From assembly GCA_038229055.1 (NCBI GenBank), contig JBBROU010000088.1, positions 1-21,709 of the forward strand: a stretch of DNA of 21,709 bases, read 5' to 3'. The translations under genes were made by a program, and so were the position numbers. Position 1 is the stretch's first letter, and the number at the start of each line of letters is the position of its first letter. The notes beneath the pieces are model-generated. The model ran no database searches. It saw nothing but the letters and a program-made list of their open reading frames with translations, and was not told the origin of the DNA. Origin of the DNA: JANYJA01 sp038229055 (GTDB lineage Bacteria; Acidobacteriota; Terriglobia; Bryobacterales; Bryobacteraceae). Shown piece after piece: positions 6,678 to 12,927 of this stretch.

Positions 6678-8618
6678 TTACTTTTTGTCGTCTACGTCAA
6701 CGAACTCGGCGTCCACCACATCGTCCTTCGGCTTGTCGCCGTTAGCCGATCCGGCAGCGCCTGATCCAGCGGCACCGGCGGGCCCGGCACCCGGGGCTGA
6801 ACCATCGCCGCCCGGCTGCTGCGAGCTCTTGTACATGGCCTCGGCCAGCTTGTGGCTTGCCGCGGTCAGCTTGTCGGTCGCCGCATTCAGCTTATCGGGA
6901 TCGTTCTCCGCCATCGCCTTCTTCGTTTCTTCGATCGCCGCCTCGATGTTCTTCACTTCGTCGGCGCTGATCTTCTCACGATGCTCTTTCAGCGTCTTCT
7001 CCACGTTGTAGACCATCGCGTCGGCCCGGTTGCGGGCTTCAATCTGGTCTTTCTGCTTGCGGTCGTCGGCGGCATGCGCCTCGGCGTCCTTGGCCATCTT
7101 CTCGACTTCGTCCTTCGCCAGACCCGACGAAGAAGTGATCGTGATTTTCTGTTCGTTGTTGGTGGCCCGGTCCTTGGCGGTCACGTTTAAAATTCCGTTC
7201 GCGTCGATGTCGAAAGTTACCTCGACCTGCGGAATTCCTCGCGGAGCCGACGGCAGCCCAATGAGCTGGAATACGCCCAGCATCCGGTTGTCCCGCGCCA
7301 TCGCGCGCTCGCCCTGATACACCTTGATTTCGACCGAGGTCTGGTTGTCCGCCGCCGTCGAGAACGTCTCGCTCTTGCGCGTCGGAATCGTCGTATTGCG
7401 CTCGATCAGCTTGGTGAATACTCCGCCCAGCGTTTCGATCCCGAGCGAGAGCGGCGTCACGTCCAGCAGCAGAACGTCCTTCACTTCGCCGCCGAGCACG
7501 CCGCCCTGCACCGCCGCGCCCACCGCAACCACTTCGTCGGGGTTCACGGTCCGGTTCGGGTCCTTGCCGAACAAGTCCTTCACCATCTGCTGGATCTTCG
7601 GGATGCGGGTCGAACCGCCCACCAGCACCACTTCGTCGATATTCTGCGGCGTCACGTTGGCGTCCGCCATCGCCTGTTTGCAAGGCCCGATCGAGCGCTG
7701 GAAAATGTCGTCGCACATCTGCTCGAACCGCGCACGCGTCAGCTTCAGCATCAGGTGCTTCGGCCCGGTCGCGTCGGCCGTGATGAACGGAAGATTGATC
7801 TCCGTCTCAAGCAGCGTCGAAAGCTCCATCTTGGCCTTCTCCGCCGATTCCTTCAGCCGCTGCAGCGCCATCTGATCCTTGGAAAGGTCGATGCCCTGCT
7901 CCTTCTTGAACTCGCTGATAATCCAGTCGATAATGCGCTGGTCGATGTTGTCGCCGCCCAGGTGCGTGTCCCCGTTGGTCGATTTCACCTCAACCACGCC
8001 GTCGCCCACTTCGAGGATCGAGATATCGAACGTGCCGCCGCCGAAGTCGTACACCGCGATGGTTTCATTCTTCTTCTTATCGAGACCGTAGGCCAGCGCC
8101 GCCGCCGTGGGCTCGTTGATGATGCGCAGCACCTCAAGGCCGGCGATCTTGCCCGCGTCCTTGGTGGCCTGCCGTTGCGCGTCGTTGAAGTACGCCGGAA
8201 CCGTGATTACGGCCTGCGTCACTTTCTCCCCAATATACGCCTCGGCGGCTTCCTTCAATTTCGTCAGAATCATCGCCGAGATCTCCGGCGGTGAATACTT
8301 CTTCCCGTTGATCATCACGCGAACGTCGCCGCTGTCGCCGGGAACTACTTTGTATGGAACCATCTTCAACTCTTCGCTGATTTCGTCCGGGCGCCGTCCC
8401 ATAAAGCGCTTGATGGAGAAAATTGTGTTTTCCGGGTTCGTAATGGACTGCCGTTTGGCCACCTGCCCAACCAGCCGTTCGCCGGTCTTGGTGAATCCAA
8501 CCACCGAAGGGGTGGTTCGGGTGCCTTCCTGATTAGTAATTACGGTCGGCTGCCCGCCTTCCATTACGGACACGCAGGAATTCGTCGTGCCGAGATCGAT
8601 ACCAATAATTTTGCCCAT
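6678..8618 (-). CDS. dnaK: molecular chaperone DnaK (Hsp70)
   Basis: This is a 646-residue Hsp70, the ATP-dependent cytoplasmic chaperone. The start at 8618 is chosen because it begins MGKIIGIDLGTTNSCV, the invariant Hsp70 N-terminus, with AGGAAGGAAAG (8629-8639) upstream. An in-frame extension of 67 residues further upstream has no homology and is rejected. Key elements are the phosphate-binding IGIDLGTTNS (5-14), DFGGGTFD (191-198), VLVGGSTRIP (331-340) and the interdomain linker in DVLLLDVTPLSLG (381-393). A Gly/Ala-rich tail ends in the conserved acidic DVVDAEFVDVDDKK. Length is normal. It is the first gene of a unit with dnaJ, the HspR-like gene and an exported protein. grpE, often located here, is absent from the window. 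Confidence 0.98.
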   Translation of the reverse strand: MGKIIGIDLGTTNSCVSVMEGGQPTVITNQEGTRTTPSVVGFTKTGERLVGQVAKRQSITNPENTIFSIKRFMGRRPDEISEELKMVPYKVVPGDSGDVRVMINGKKYSPPEISAMILTKLKEAAEAYIGEKVTQAVITVPAYFNDAQRQATKDAGKIAGLEVLRIINEPTAAALAYGLDKKKNETIAVYDFGGGTFDISILEVGDGVVEVKSTNGDTHLGGDNIDQRIIDWIISEFKKEQGIDLSKDQMALQRLKESAEKAKMELSTLLETEINLPFITADATGPKHLMLKLTRARFEQMCDDIFQRSIGPCKQAMADANVTPQNIDEVVLVGGSTRIPKIQQMVKDLFGKDPNRTVNPDEVVAVGAAVQGGVLGGEVKDVLLLDVTPLSLGIETLGGVFTKLIERNTTIPTRKSETFSTAADNQTSVEIKVYQGERAMARDNRMLGVFQLIGLPSAPRGIPQVEVTFDIDANGILNVTAKDRATNNEQKITITSSSGLAKDEVEKMAKDAEAHAADDRKQKDQIEARNRADAMVYNVEKTLKEHREKISADEVKNIEAAIEETKKAMAENDPDKLNAATDKLTAASHKLAEAMYKSSQQPGGDGSAPGAGPAGAAGSGAAGSANGDKPKDDVVDAEFVDVDDKK

Positions 8619-8643
8619 GAGTGAGTAACTTTCCTTCCTGTAC

Positions 8644-8660
8644 GCTGCTGCCTCAGCAGC
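8644..8660 (-). promoter_or_regulatory. hairpin in the dnaK leader
   Basis: GCTGCTG (8644-8650) and CAGCAGC (8654-8660) form a perfect 7-bp stem with a 3-nt loop. On the dnaK message it ends 4 nt before the AGGAAGG Shine-Dalgarno. It could influence translation or message stability. Such a stable stem would not melt at ordinary heat-shock temperatures by itself, and it does not cover the Shine-Dalgarno. Confidence 0.45.
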
Positions 8661-8678
8661 TCGCCTTAGCTCAACTCC

Positions 8679-8707
8679 AGTATGAAATATTAGTGTGTTG
8701 TTGTCAA
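8679..8707 (-). promoter_or_regulatory. predicted dnaK promoter, sigma70-like
   Basis: On the minus strand TTGACA (8707-8702) is a perfect -35. CATACT (8684-8679) is a four-of-six -10 at exactly 17-nt spacing. Transcription would start near 8672, giving a leader of about 54 nt that contains the hairpin at 8644-8660 and the Shine-Dalgarno. I see neither a CIRCE element nor an RpoH-type CCCCAT box, so repressor control of a vegetative promoter fits best. Confidence 0.55.
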
Positions 8708-8740
8708 GTATCAAACCGATTCGGCATAAACAAACTTGAC
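8703..8740. promoter_or_regulatory. inverted repeat overlapping dnaK -35, candidate operator
   Basis: GTCAAGT (8703-8709) and ACTTGAC (8734-8740) are perfect 7-bp inverted arms around 24 nt. The spacer also contains the small palindrome CCGATTCGG. One arm overlaps the -35 hexamer of the predicted dnaK promoter. Each arm contains a CTTGA core like an HspR HAIR half-site (CTTGAGT-N7-ACTCAAG), but arm orientation and spacing differ from HAIR. Binding by the HspR-like protein is a guess. Confidence 0.35.
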
Positions 8741-8775
8741 GGCGGACGAGTGAGCAGCCGAGAGACCGCGCCACG

Positions 8776-8812
8776 GGACAAAGCAACGCGCGTAGAGAAC
8801 GTCGTTTTGTCC
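8776..8812. other. 13-bp stem-loop between dnaK and nucleotidyltransferase gene
   Basis: The arm at 8776-8788 pairs with 8800-8812 (GGACAAA with TTTGTCC at the base). It has one wobble or mismatch pair and one further mismatch, around an 11-nt loop. It lies 40 nt downstream of the nucleotidyltransferase stop and upstream of the dnaK promoter. There is no T-run in either direction, so a classic terminator is unlikely. It may still insulate the two units. Confidence 0.4.
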
Positions 8813-8852
8813 TGCACAATCGAATTTGAGTTACTTGCTTGCCAGTCTGGGC

Positions 8853-9362
8853 TCACTGATGAGGGCCGTTCGGTTCTGGTGGCTTGTTTTTTGCGCCGGG
8901 GCGCTGGCTCTCTGCTGCCCTTCGCATGTCGTCAACGTCCGCGAGGTCGCGCGGGCGTCCTGACGCCAGCTTGGATGCTATGAGGTCATCGGCGGATATG
9001 AAATTCGCTTTCAGCCCCGTGGCCGTATCAATCATGGTTTCAATGCGCCGTTCCCATGCCGCGTCAAAGTCGACGCCAGGAATGGAAACGAGGAGATCGA
9101 AGCCTCTCGGCTCGCGTCCAAAGCGGAAAAAAACATTCGGGTCCGTGAAATCTCCCGGGTGGATGTCCTGCATCGGTGCGCCGAATTCTGCGAGCGCCGC
9201 ATATGTGGCCTCCGCGTTTTCAGGGTCCCCCTTAATGAAAAGGTCCATGTCCTTCGTAAAGCGCGGCTGCGAGTGATAGATCACCGCGAGGCCGCCCACA
9301 ACAAGGTACTTAACGCCATGGGACTGGAAGGCGGACAAAAGGTCGTTGTAGTCTTGGTGCAT
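8853..9362 (-). CDS. MNT-like nucleotidyltransferase, DUF6036/AbiEii-like
   Basis: This is a 169-residue protein of the polymerase-beta-type nucleotidyltransferase superfamily. The core is KYLVVGGLAVIYH (about 18-30, with GG at 23-24) followed by TKDMDLFI, where D38 and D40 are the expected metal-binding pair. PRGFDLLVSIPG further on could hold a third acidic residue. Residues about 125-145 (FISADDLIASKLASGRPRDLADV) are typical of MNT proteins related to AbiEii and other toxin-like transferases. The start at 9362 (MHQDYNDLL) is preferred over 9392 because GGGAG lies about 10 nt upstream and the added residues look non-native. It overlaps the upstream small gene by 53 nt in another frame, which implies coupled translation. 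Substrate unknown; a toxin role is inferred from the family. Confidence 0.82.
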   Translation of the reverse strand: MHQDYNDLLSAFQSHGVKYLVVGGLAVIYHSQPRFTKDMDLFIKGDPENAEATYAALAEFGAPMQDIHPGDFTDPNVFFRFGREPRGFDLLVSIPGVDFDAAWERRIETMIDTATGLKANFISADDLIASKLASGRPRDLADVDDMRRAAESQRPGAKNKPPEPNGPHQ

Positions 9363-9525
9363 CAGGCTCGATCTCCCACCCTTTGAGCGCATACGCGGTC
9401 TCGATCATTTCATCAACCGCGTCCAGCCGTTCATGCGCGGGCCGACTTTGCCAATAGCGATACTCGTCCGCCTTGATCTCATCGAAGTCGGTGTATTTGC
9501 GTATGGTAATTGGATTGTCGTTCAT
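9310..9525 (-). CDS. small partner protein of the nucleotidyltransferase
   Basis: This is a 71-residue charged protein with no signal peptide or membrane segment. The pattern ADEYRYWQSRPAHERLDAVDEM, then TAYALKG, is predicted helical. It resembles short proteins often encoded just before MNT-like nucleotidyltransferases (DxYxxxxxxPxxRL pattern, from memory). Its end, RLQRPFVRLPVPWR, is read from the same DNA that encodes the N-terminus of the nucleotidyltransferase in another frame. The start at 9525 gives MNDNPITIRKYTDFDEIKAD; no good Shine-Dalgarno precedes it, so the transcript may be leaderless or poorly translated. An antitoxin or adaptor role is inferred from gene order only. Confidence 0.72.
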   Translation of the reverse strand: MNDNPITIRKYTDFDEIKADEYRYWQSRPAHERLDAVDEMIETAYALKGWEIEPDAPRLQRPFVRLPVPWR

Positions 9526-9983
9526 GGCGTTCTGTTTTTAGCATAAAGGGCAGGGCAGGGGCAATGCTCAAAGCCGCGTGGTTAAACGGTTTTTGACTGG
9601 TTCCGCATTCTCGAAATGGACCCTTTCTGGAACACGCTAATGCTGCACACCCTTGACCACGTCACAGCGGTTTCCCTTGCCGGTGTGTTCAAGATGGGTA
9701 AATGCTGCAACTCGGCGAAGCATGGGTAACAGTCGGCAGCTTTGAGGAATGTTCTTGCTTGCCGCTATCGTTTGGCGCACGTGGCATTTGAAAATGGCCG
9801 AATAAAAATCCTGATCGAGACACAATCAGGGAAGGGGCGAAAAGGACCCTTCGTCTTCCGAGAGCCCCGCCAGTTGGCTCGGGCGAGTCATCATAGCGCG
9901 TTTGGCCGTCAGGTCGATTGGCGCCTCTTTCCCGCCCCCTGCCGTTTTCCCCCCTTTTCGCCGCCCATGTTACGATTTCATCG
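9526..9983. other. 458-nt stretch without a convincing gene
   Basis: Several short open frames occur on both strands (for example 9637-9825 minus and 9742-9987 plus). None has a recognisable motif, a good ribosome site or amino-acid composition like its neighbours. The part at about 9590-9760 has a lower-GC, different texture and could be a decayed remnant. A hairpin at 9810-9830 is listed separately. No clear promoter or Shine-Dalgarno is visible for the acyl-CoA synthetase that follows. Confidence 0.5.
9800..9830 (-). terminator. possible minus-strand intrinsic terminator
   Basis: On the minus strand CCTGAT (9830-9825) pairs with ATCAGG (9815-9810) around 9 nt and is followed by ATTTTTATTC. 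The stem is short (6 bp). No minus-strand gene lies directly upstream of it. It could stop antisense transcription entering the small-protein/nucleotidyltransferase pair, or be coincidental. Confidence 0.35.
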
Positions 9984-11765
9984 ATGAGTGCCAGAACCGT
10001 CTTCCAAGTCCTCGAAGACACTGCCCGTAAACTCGGTGACCGTATGGCGCTGCAGCAGCCTTACACCGAGAACGGCATCCGGAAGTACAAAATCTGGACC
10101 TGGAATGAGTACAAAGACGCTGTCGAGGAAATCGCCGCGGGCCTCCGTTCTCTGGGCCTCCGCCGGGGCGATATCGTGGCGCTCAACTCCGAAACACGCG
10201 CCGAATTCTACCTGGCCGACCTCGGGGTAATGGCGAACGGCTCGGTCGCCGCCGCGCTCTATCCCAGCTATCCCACGCATGAGCTACTCAAAACCATTAC
10301 CGCCTGCGACGCCCGCGCTTTGTTCGTCGAAAACGAAAAGATTCTGCTTCAGCTCCGGGGCGCTCCGGTGGATCACTTCATTCTGCTTACCGGCCAGGCC
10401 GATGGGGCTCTCTCCCTGGATGATCTCCGTGCCAGAGGCAGGGAAGCGATGGAGCGGGATCCGGCCCTGCTTCGGCGCATCCACGCCGAGGTCGATCCGG
10501 CCGATTTCGCCGTCCTCTATCTCACTTCCGGCGCGACCGGCGAGCCCAAGATGGTGATGGTCACGCACTCCGCCCTGGTGTCCAATATCGAAATGGGTCC
10601 GCACGCCCTGCCGTTGACTCCCGACGACATCACCGTCGCTTTTCTGCCGTCGGCGCATATCGCCCAGCGCATCGTCTGTGAGCTCTTGCCCATCCTGAGC
10701 GGGATGCCCGTTTCCTTCGCCGAGAGTCTGCTGAAGATGCCGCAAGACATCAAAACCGTACGGCCCACGATGTTCTTGGCCCCGCCGCGGCTCTGGGAGC
10801 GCATCTACTCAACCATCTGCACCGAAGTCCGCAAGCGGCCGGCACCCGCCCGGAAGCTCTTCTATGCCGGGCTGGGGCTGGGATTGGCAGCCGCCAAGTA
10901 TCGACGACTCGGCAAGCCGGTTCCCGCTCGCATTGGGGTACCTCTCAAGATCGCCGATAAGCTCATCTTTTCTAAAGTGAGAGCGCGTTTCGGAGGGCGG
11001 CTCGCAGTCGCTGTATCCGGCGCGGCGCCCCTGAGCGCGGAGCTCGCAGAGTTCTACGAAGCCGTCGGCATGCCGCTGATCGAGGGCTACGGCCTGACCG
11101 AGGGCGGCGTCACGGCGTTCAACCCGATCGCCCGCGCTAAACCCGGGTCCATCGGCAAGCTGCTCCCCGGCGTACAGATGCGCATTGCCGACGACGGCGA
11201 GCTGTTGCTGCGCACCCCAGGGCTGTTCTCCCATTACTACAAAGATCCCGAAGCCACCGAAGCCGTCAAGCGCGACGGCTGGCTGCACACCGGCGACGTG
11301 GCGCACGCCGATTCCGAAGGATATCTGTTCATCACCGGACGCAAGAAGGAGCTCATCGTTTCCTCGTCCGGCAAAAAGATCTTTCCTTCAAGAGTCGAGA
11401 ACCTGTTCAAATTCGAACCGCTCATCAGCCAGGTGCTTCTAGTGGGCGATCGGCTCCCTTACCTGACGGCGCTGTTCACCATCAACTCCAATATCGCCGA
11501 GACGCTCCCCGGGGCCGAGGCGTTGGCCGGCAAAGCCTATTCCGAAATCGCCGCGGCCCCGCCGGTTCACGCCGAAGTCCAGAAGCTGGTGACGCGCATC
11601 AACAAGCAGCTCGCACCTTTTGAGCAGGTACGTAAGTTCCGCATCCTCGACCGGGACTTTTGCATCGAAAAAGGGGAGTTAACAGCCACGATGAAGGTTC
11701 GGCGGCAGCACGTTCTGCAGAACTTTCAACGCGATATCGAGCTGTTGTACGCGGGCCGGGAATAG
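9984..11765 (+). CDS. long-chain fatty acyl-CoA synthetase, FadD15-like
   Basis: This is a 593-residue AMP-forming ligase that probably activates long-chain fatty acids to acyl-AMP and then acyl-CoA. The ATP-loop signature is YLTSGATGEPKM at about 179-190; the more usual form is SGTTGxPKG. Then come SGAAPLS (345-351), the adenine-binding GYGLTE (368-373), GWLHTGDVA (432-440) with its ATP-ribose Asp, and the hinge and C-terminal domain in GRKKELIVSSSGKKI (452-466). Length and the N-terminal start fit the bacterial FadD15/ACSBG branch of about 600 residues. The start at 9984 (MSARTVFQVLEDTARKLG) matches family N-termini better than an upstream GTG at 9918; no clear Shine-Dalgarno is seen. Chain-length preference cannot be read. 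Confidence 0.9.
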   Translation: MSARTVFQVLEDTARKLGDRMALQQPYTENGIRKYKIWTWNEYKDAVEEIAAGLRSLGLRRGDIVALNSETRAEFYLADLGVMANGSVAAALYPSYPTHELLKTITACDARALFVENEKILLQLRGAPVDHFILLTGQADGALSLDDLRARGREAMERDPALLRRIHAEVDPADFAVLYLTSGATGEPKMVMVTHSALVSNIEMGPHALPLTPDDITVAFLPSAHIAQRIVCELLPILSGMPVSFAESLLKMPQDIKTVRPTMFLAPPRLWERIYSTICTEVRKRPAPARKLFYAGLGLGLAAAKYRRLGKPVPARIGVPLKIADKLIFSKVRARFGGRLAVAVSGAAPLSAELAEFYEAVGMPLIEGYGLTEGGVTAFNPIARAKPGSIGKLLPGVQMRIADDGELLLRTPGLFSHYYKDPEATEAVKRDGWLHTGDVAHADSEGYLFITGRKKELIVSSSGKKIFPSRVENLFKFEPLISQVLLVGDRLPYLTALFTINSNIAETLPGAEALAGKAYSEIAAAPPVHAEVQKLVTRINKQLAPFEQVRKFRILDRDFCIEKGELTATMKVRRQHVLQNFQRDIELLYAGRE

Positions 11766-11777
11766 CCCTAACCGCGT

Positions 11778-11806
11778 TTGTTTCTAGCGTCTGGATGTGC
11801 TATAAA
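11778..11806 (+). promoter_or_regulatory. predicted ferredoxin promoter inside an inverted repeat
   Basis: TTGTTT (11778-11783) and TATAAA (11801-11806) are spaced 17 nt and lie 25 nt before the ferredoxin start, so the leader would be only about 18 nt and has no Shine-Dalgarno. TCTGGA (11790-11795) and TCCAGA (11815-11820) are perfect inverted arms flanking the -10 and the start site. A repressor could bind there. Confidence 0.5.
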
Positions 11807-11830
11807 TTGGTTTCTCCAGACATTCTTTTT

Positions 11831-12097
11831 ATGGCCTACGTAATAGCGGAACCCTGTATCGGTGTGAAGGACACGGCGTGCGTCGATGCATGCCCGGTAG
11901 ACTGCATCCACCCCAAAAAAGACGAAGCGAAGTTCAATGAGGTCGAAATGATTTATATCGACCCCGTGGAGTGCATCGACTGCGGTGCGTGCGTTCCGGT
12001 TTGCCCGGTCTCGGCTATTTTCGCCCTGGACGATCTCCCCGAGAAATGGGCGCATTTCACGCCCATGAACGCGGAATTCTACGCTCCGAAGGTTTGA
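11831..12097 (+). CDS. fdxA: seven-iron ferredoxin, FdxA-type
   Basis: This is an 88-residue soluble electron carrier. It begins MAYVIAEPCIGVKDTACVDA, like actinobacterial and acidobacterial FdxA. The first cluster motif is C-x7-C-x3-C-P (C9, C17, C21), which lacks the second cysteine of an 8Fe ferredoxin and so suggests a 3Fe-4S centre. The second is C-x2-C-x2-C-x3-C-P in CIDCGACVPVCP, completing a 4Fe-4S centre. The C-terminal DDLPEKWAHF and NAEFY are also family-typical. The start at 11831 is chosen for this homology; the frame is open further upstream but overlaps the acyl-CoA synthetase. It probably has its own promoter. Its partner enzyme cannot be told from context. Confidence 0.93.
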   Translation: MAYVIAEPCIGVKDTACVDACPVDCIHPKKDEAKFNEVEMIYIDPVECIDCGACVPVCPVSAIFALDDLPEKWAHFTPMNAEFYAPKV

Positions 12098-12204
12098 GTC
12101 ACGCCGCTTTGTCCCGAGTTTAGCCGCGCCGTTCTAACAACTTAACCTCTTCACGCCCTTTTGCGATGGAATCCTTGCCGCTACCATGCGGTTGAGGAGA
12201 TCGC

Positions 12205-12531
12205 ATGACTCTAACGTCCTTGGGGCGGGTGAACGTGGTGACGCCCGGAACGCCGGTTCGTCTCACCGGCAACACGAGCATTCTAGCTTCAAAGCTTTAC
12301 TTCCAGGTGGTTCCCGGCCTGACGGGCAAGGGTTATATCGGAGGGTCCACCATGGTCAAAACTACACTGAGCGGCGTTGCGCGCATTCTCTGGCCCAATG
12401 CCAGCGGCGGAATTTCGGATCAGTTCTTTCTCGAATCCTCGAGCGGCAACGACTCGCTCGTGCTCTCCGAGTACTACATCGATATGGATGTCGCCGGCGA
12501 AGGCCTGCTCGTCAGTTATTGGGTAGAATAA
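12205..12531 (+). CDS. small hypothetical protein, phage-structural-like
   Basis: This is a 108-residue protein with no signal peptide, membrane segment or cysteine. The Shine-Dalgarno GAGGAGA (12194-12200) 4 nt before the ATG is among the best in the window, which supports a real gene. The sequence is almost all beta-like: TPVRLTGN, then KLYFQVVPGLTGKGYIGGS, ARILWP, and SEYYIDMDVAGEGLLVSYW. This order, with a GxPV.L opening, a central Y(I/V)G and a closing YID...GEG(V/L), resembles small accessory proteins I have seen in phage structural regions. I cannot name a family. No other phage gene is nearby, so it may be a domesticated remnant or an independent cellular protein. It is convergent with queD, with a 3-nt gap. 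Confidence 0.72.
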   Translation: MTLTSLGRVNVVTPGTPVRLTGNTSILASKLYFQVVPGLTGKGYIGGSTMVKTTLSGVARILWPNASGGISDQFFLESSSGNDSLVLSEYYIDMDVAGEGLLVSYWVE

Positions 12532-12534
12532 ATT

Positions 12535-12927
12535 CTAGCGGACCGGAACCACCTGCGGAGGCCGGTACGACGCATAAGTCACGTCGGTCTCCCACACCTT
12601 TACCTCGCTGACTTCCACCGCGTTTTCCTGCTGCAAGCCGCCGCTGATCTGGTCATAGAAGTACTTCGCAATGTTCTCCGCCGAGGGGTTCAGCAAGTCG
12701 AACGGCGGCAGATCGTTAATGAATTGGTGGTCGAGATAATCCACCACCTTTCCGATCAATTGCTTGACATCCTTGAAATCGACCAGCAAGCCGATCGCGT
12801 TCAACTCCGGGCCTTGGATCTTTACCTCAACGCGATAATTATGCCCGTGAACGTTCTCGCACTTACCGCGATATTGGCGCAGCGCGTGGGCCGAAGCGAA
12901 TGTATCCTGCACTGAAACTTCAAACAT
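12535..12927 (-). CDS. queD: 6-carboxytetrahydropterin synthase QueD
   Basis: This is a 130-residue enzyme of the PTPS/QueD family. QueD makes 6-carboxy-5,6,7,8-tetrahydropterin from dihydroneopterin triphosphate, the second step of 7-deazaguanine (queuosine) biosynthesis. Zinc ligands are H14 (FASAH), H27 and H29 (in CENVHGHNY). The catalytic cysteine is C23 in C-x3-HGH, and the Asp/His pair is D66/H67 in LDHQF. VWET near 112-115 supplies the conserved pterin-anchoring Glu. C-x3-HGH favours QueD over mammalian-type PTPS. The start codon lies within the last codons of the upstream helicase (8-nt overlap), so translation is likely coupled. No other queuosine gene is in the window. Confidence 0.93.
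   Translation of the reverse strand: MFEVSVQDTFASAHALRQYRGKCENVHGHNYRVEVKIQGPELNAIGLLVDFKDVKQLIGKVVDYLDHQFINDLPPFDLLNPSAENIAKYFYDQISGGLQQENAVEVSEVKVWETDVTYASYRPPQVVPVR

Noticed and set aside
5893..7011. 372-codon open frame on the plus strand, antisense to dnaJ and dnaK
   Set aside because: It mirrors the codon pattern of two certain genes, has low-complexity Ala/Ser/Arg content and no motif; a GC-rich shadow.
8619..8819. 67-residue N-terminal extension of DnaK
   Set aside because: Hsp70 begins at MGKIIGIDLG; the extension covers the predicted promoter and leader.
8619..8852. CIRCE or canonical HAIR heat-shock operator upstream of dnaK
   Set aside because: Neither TTAGCACTC-N9-GAGTGCTAA nor CTTGAGT-N7-ACTCAAG is present; only partial half-sites.
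8850..8880. CTGATGAG resembling a hammerhead ribozyme core
   Set aside because: No GAAA after a stem and no matching third helix; it lies in the last codons of the nucleotidyltransferase.
9637..9825. 62-codon minus-strand frame with LEHTGKGNRCDVVKGVQH
   Set aside because: Looked like a possible decayed gene but I could not tie it to any family, and there is no ribosome site; kept only as part of the gap description.
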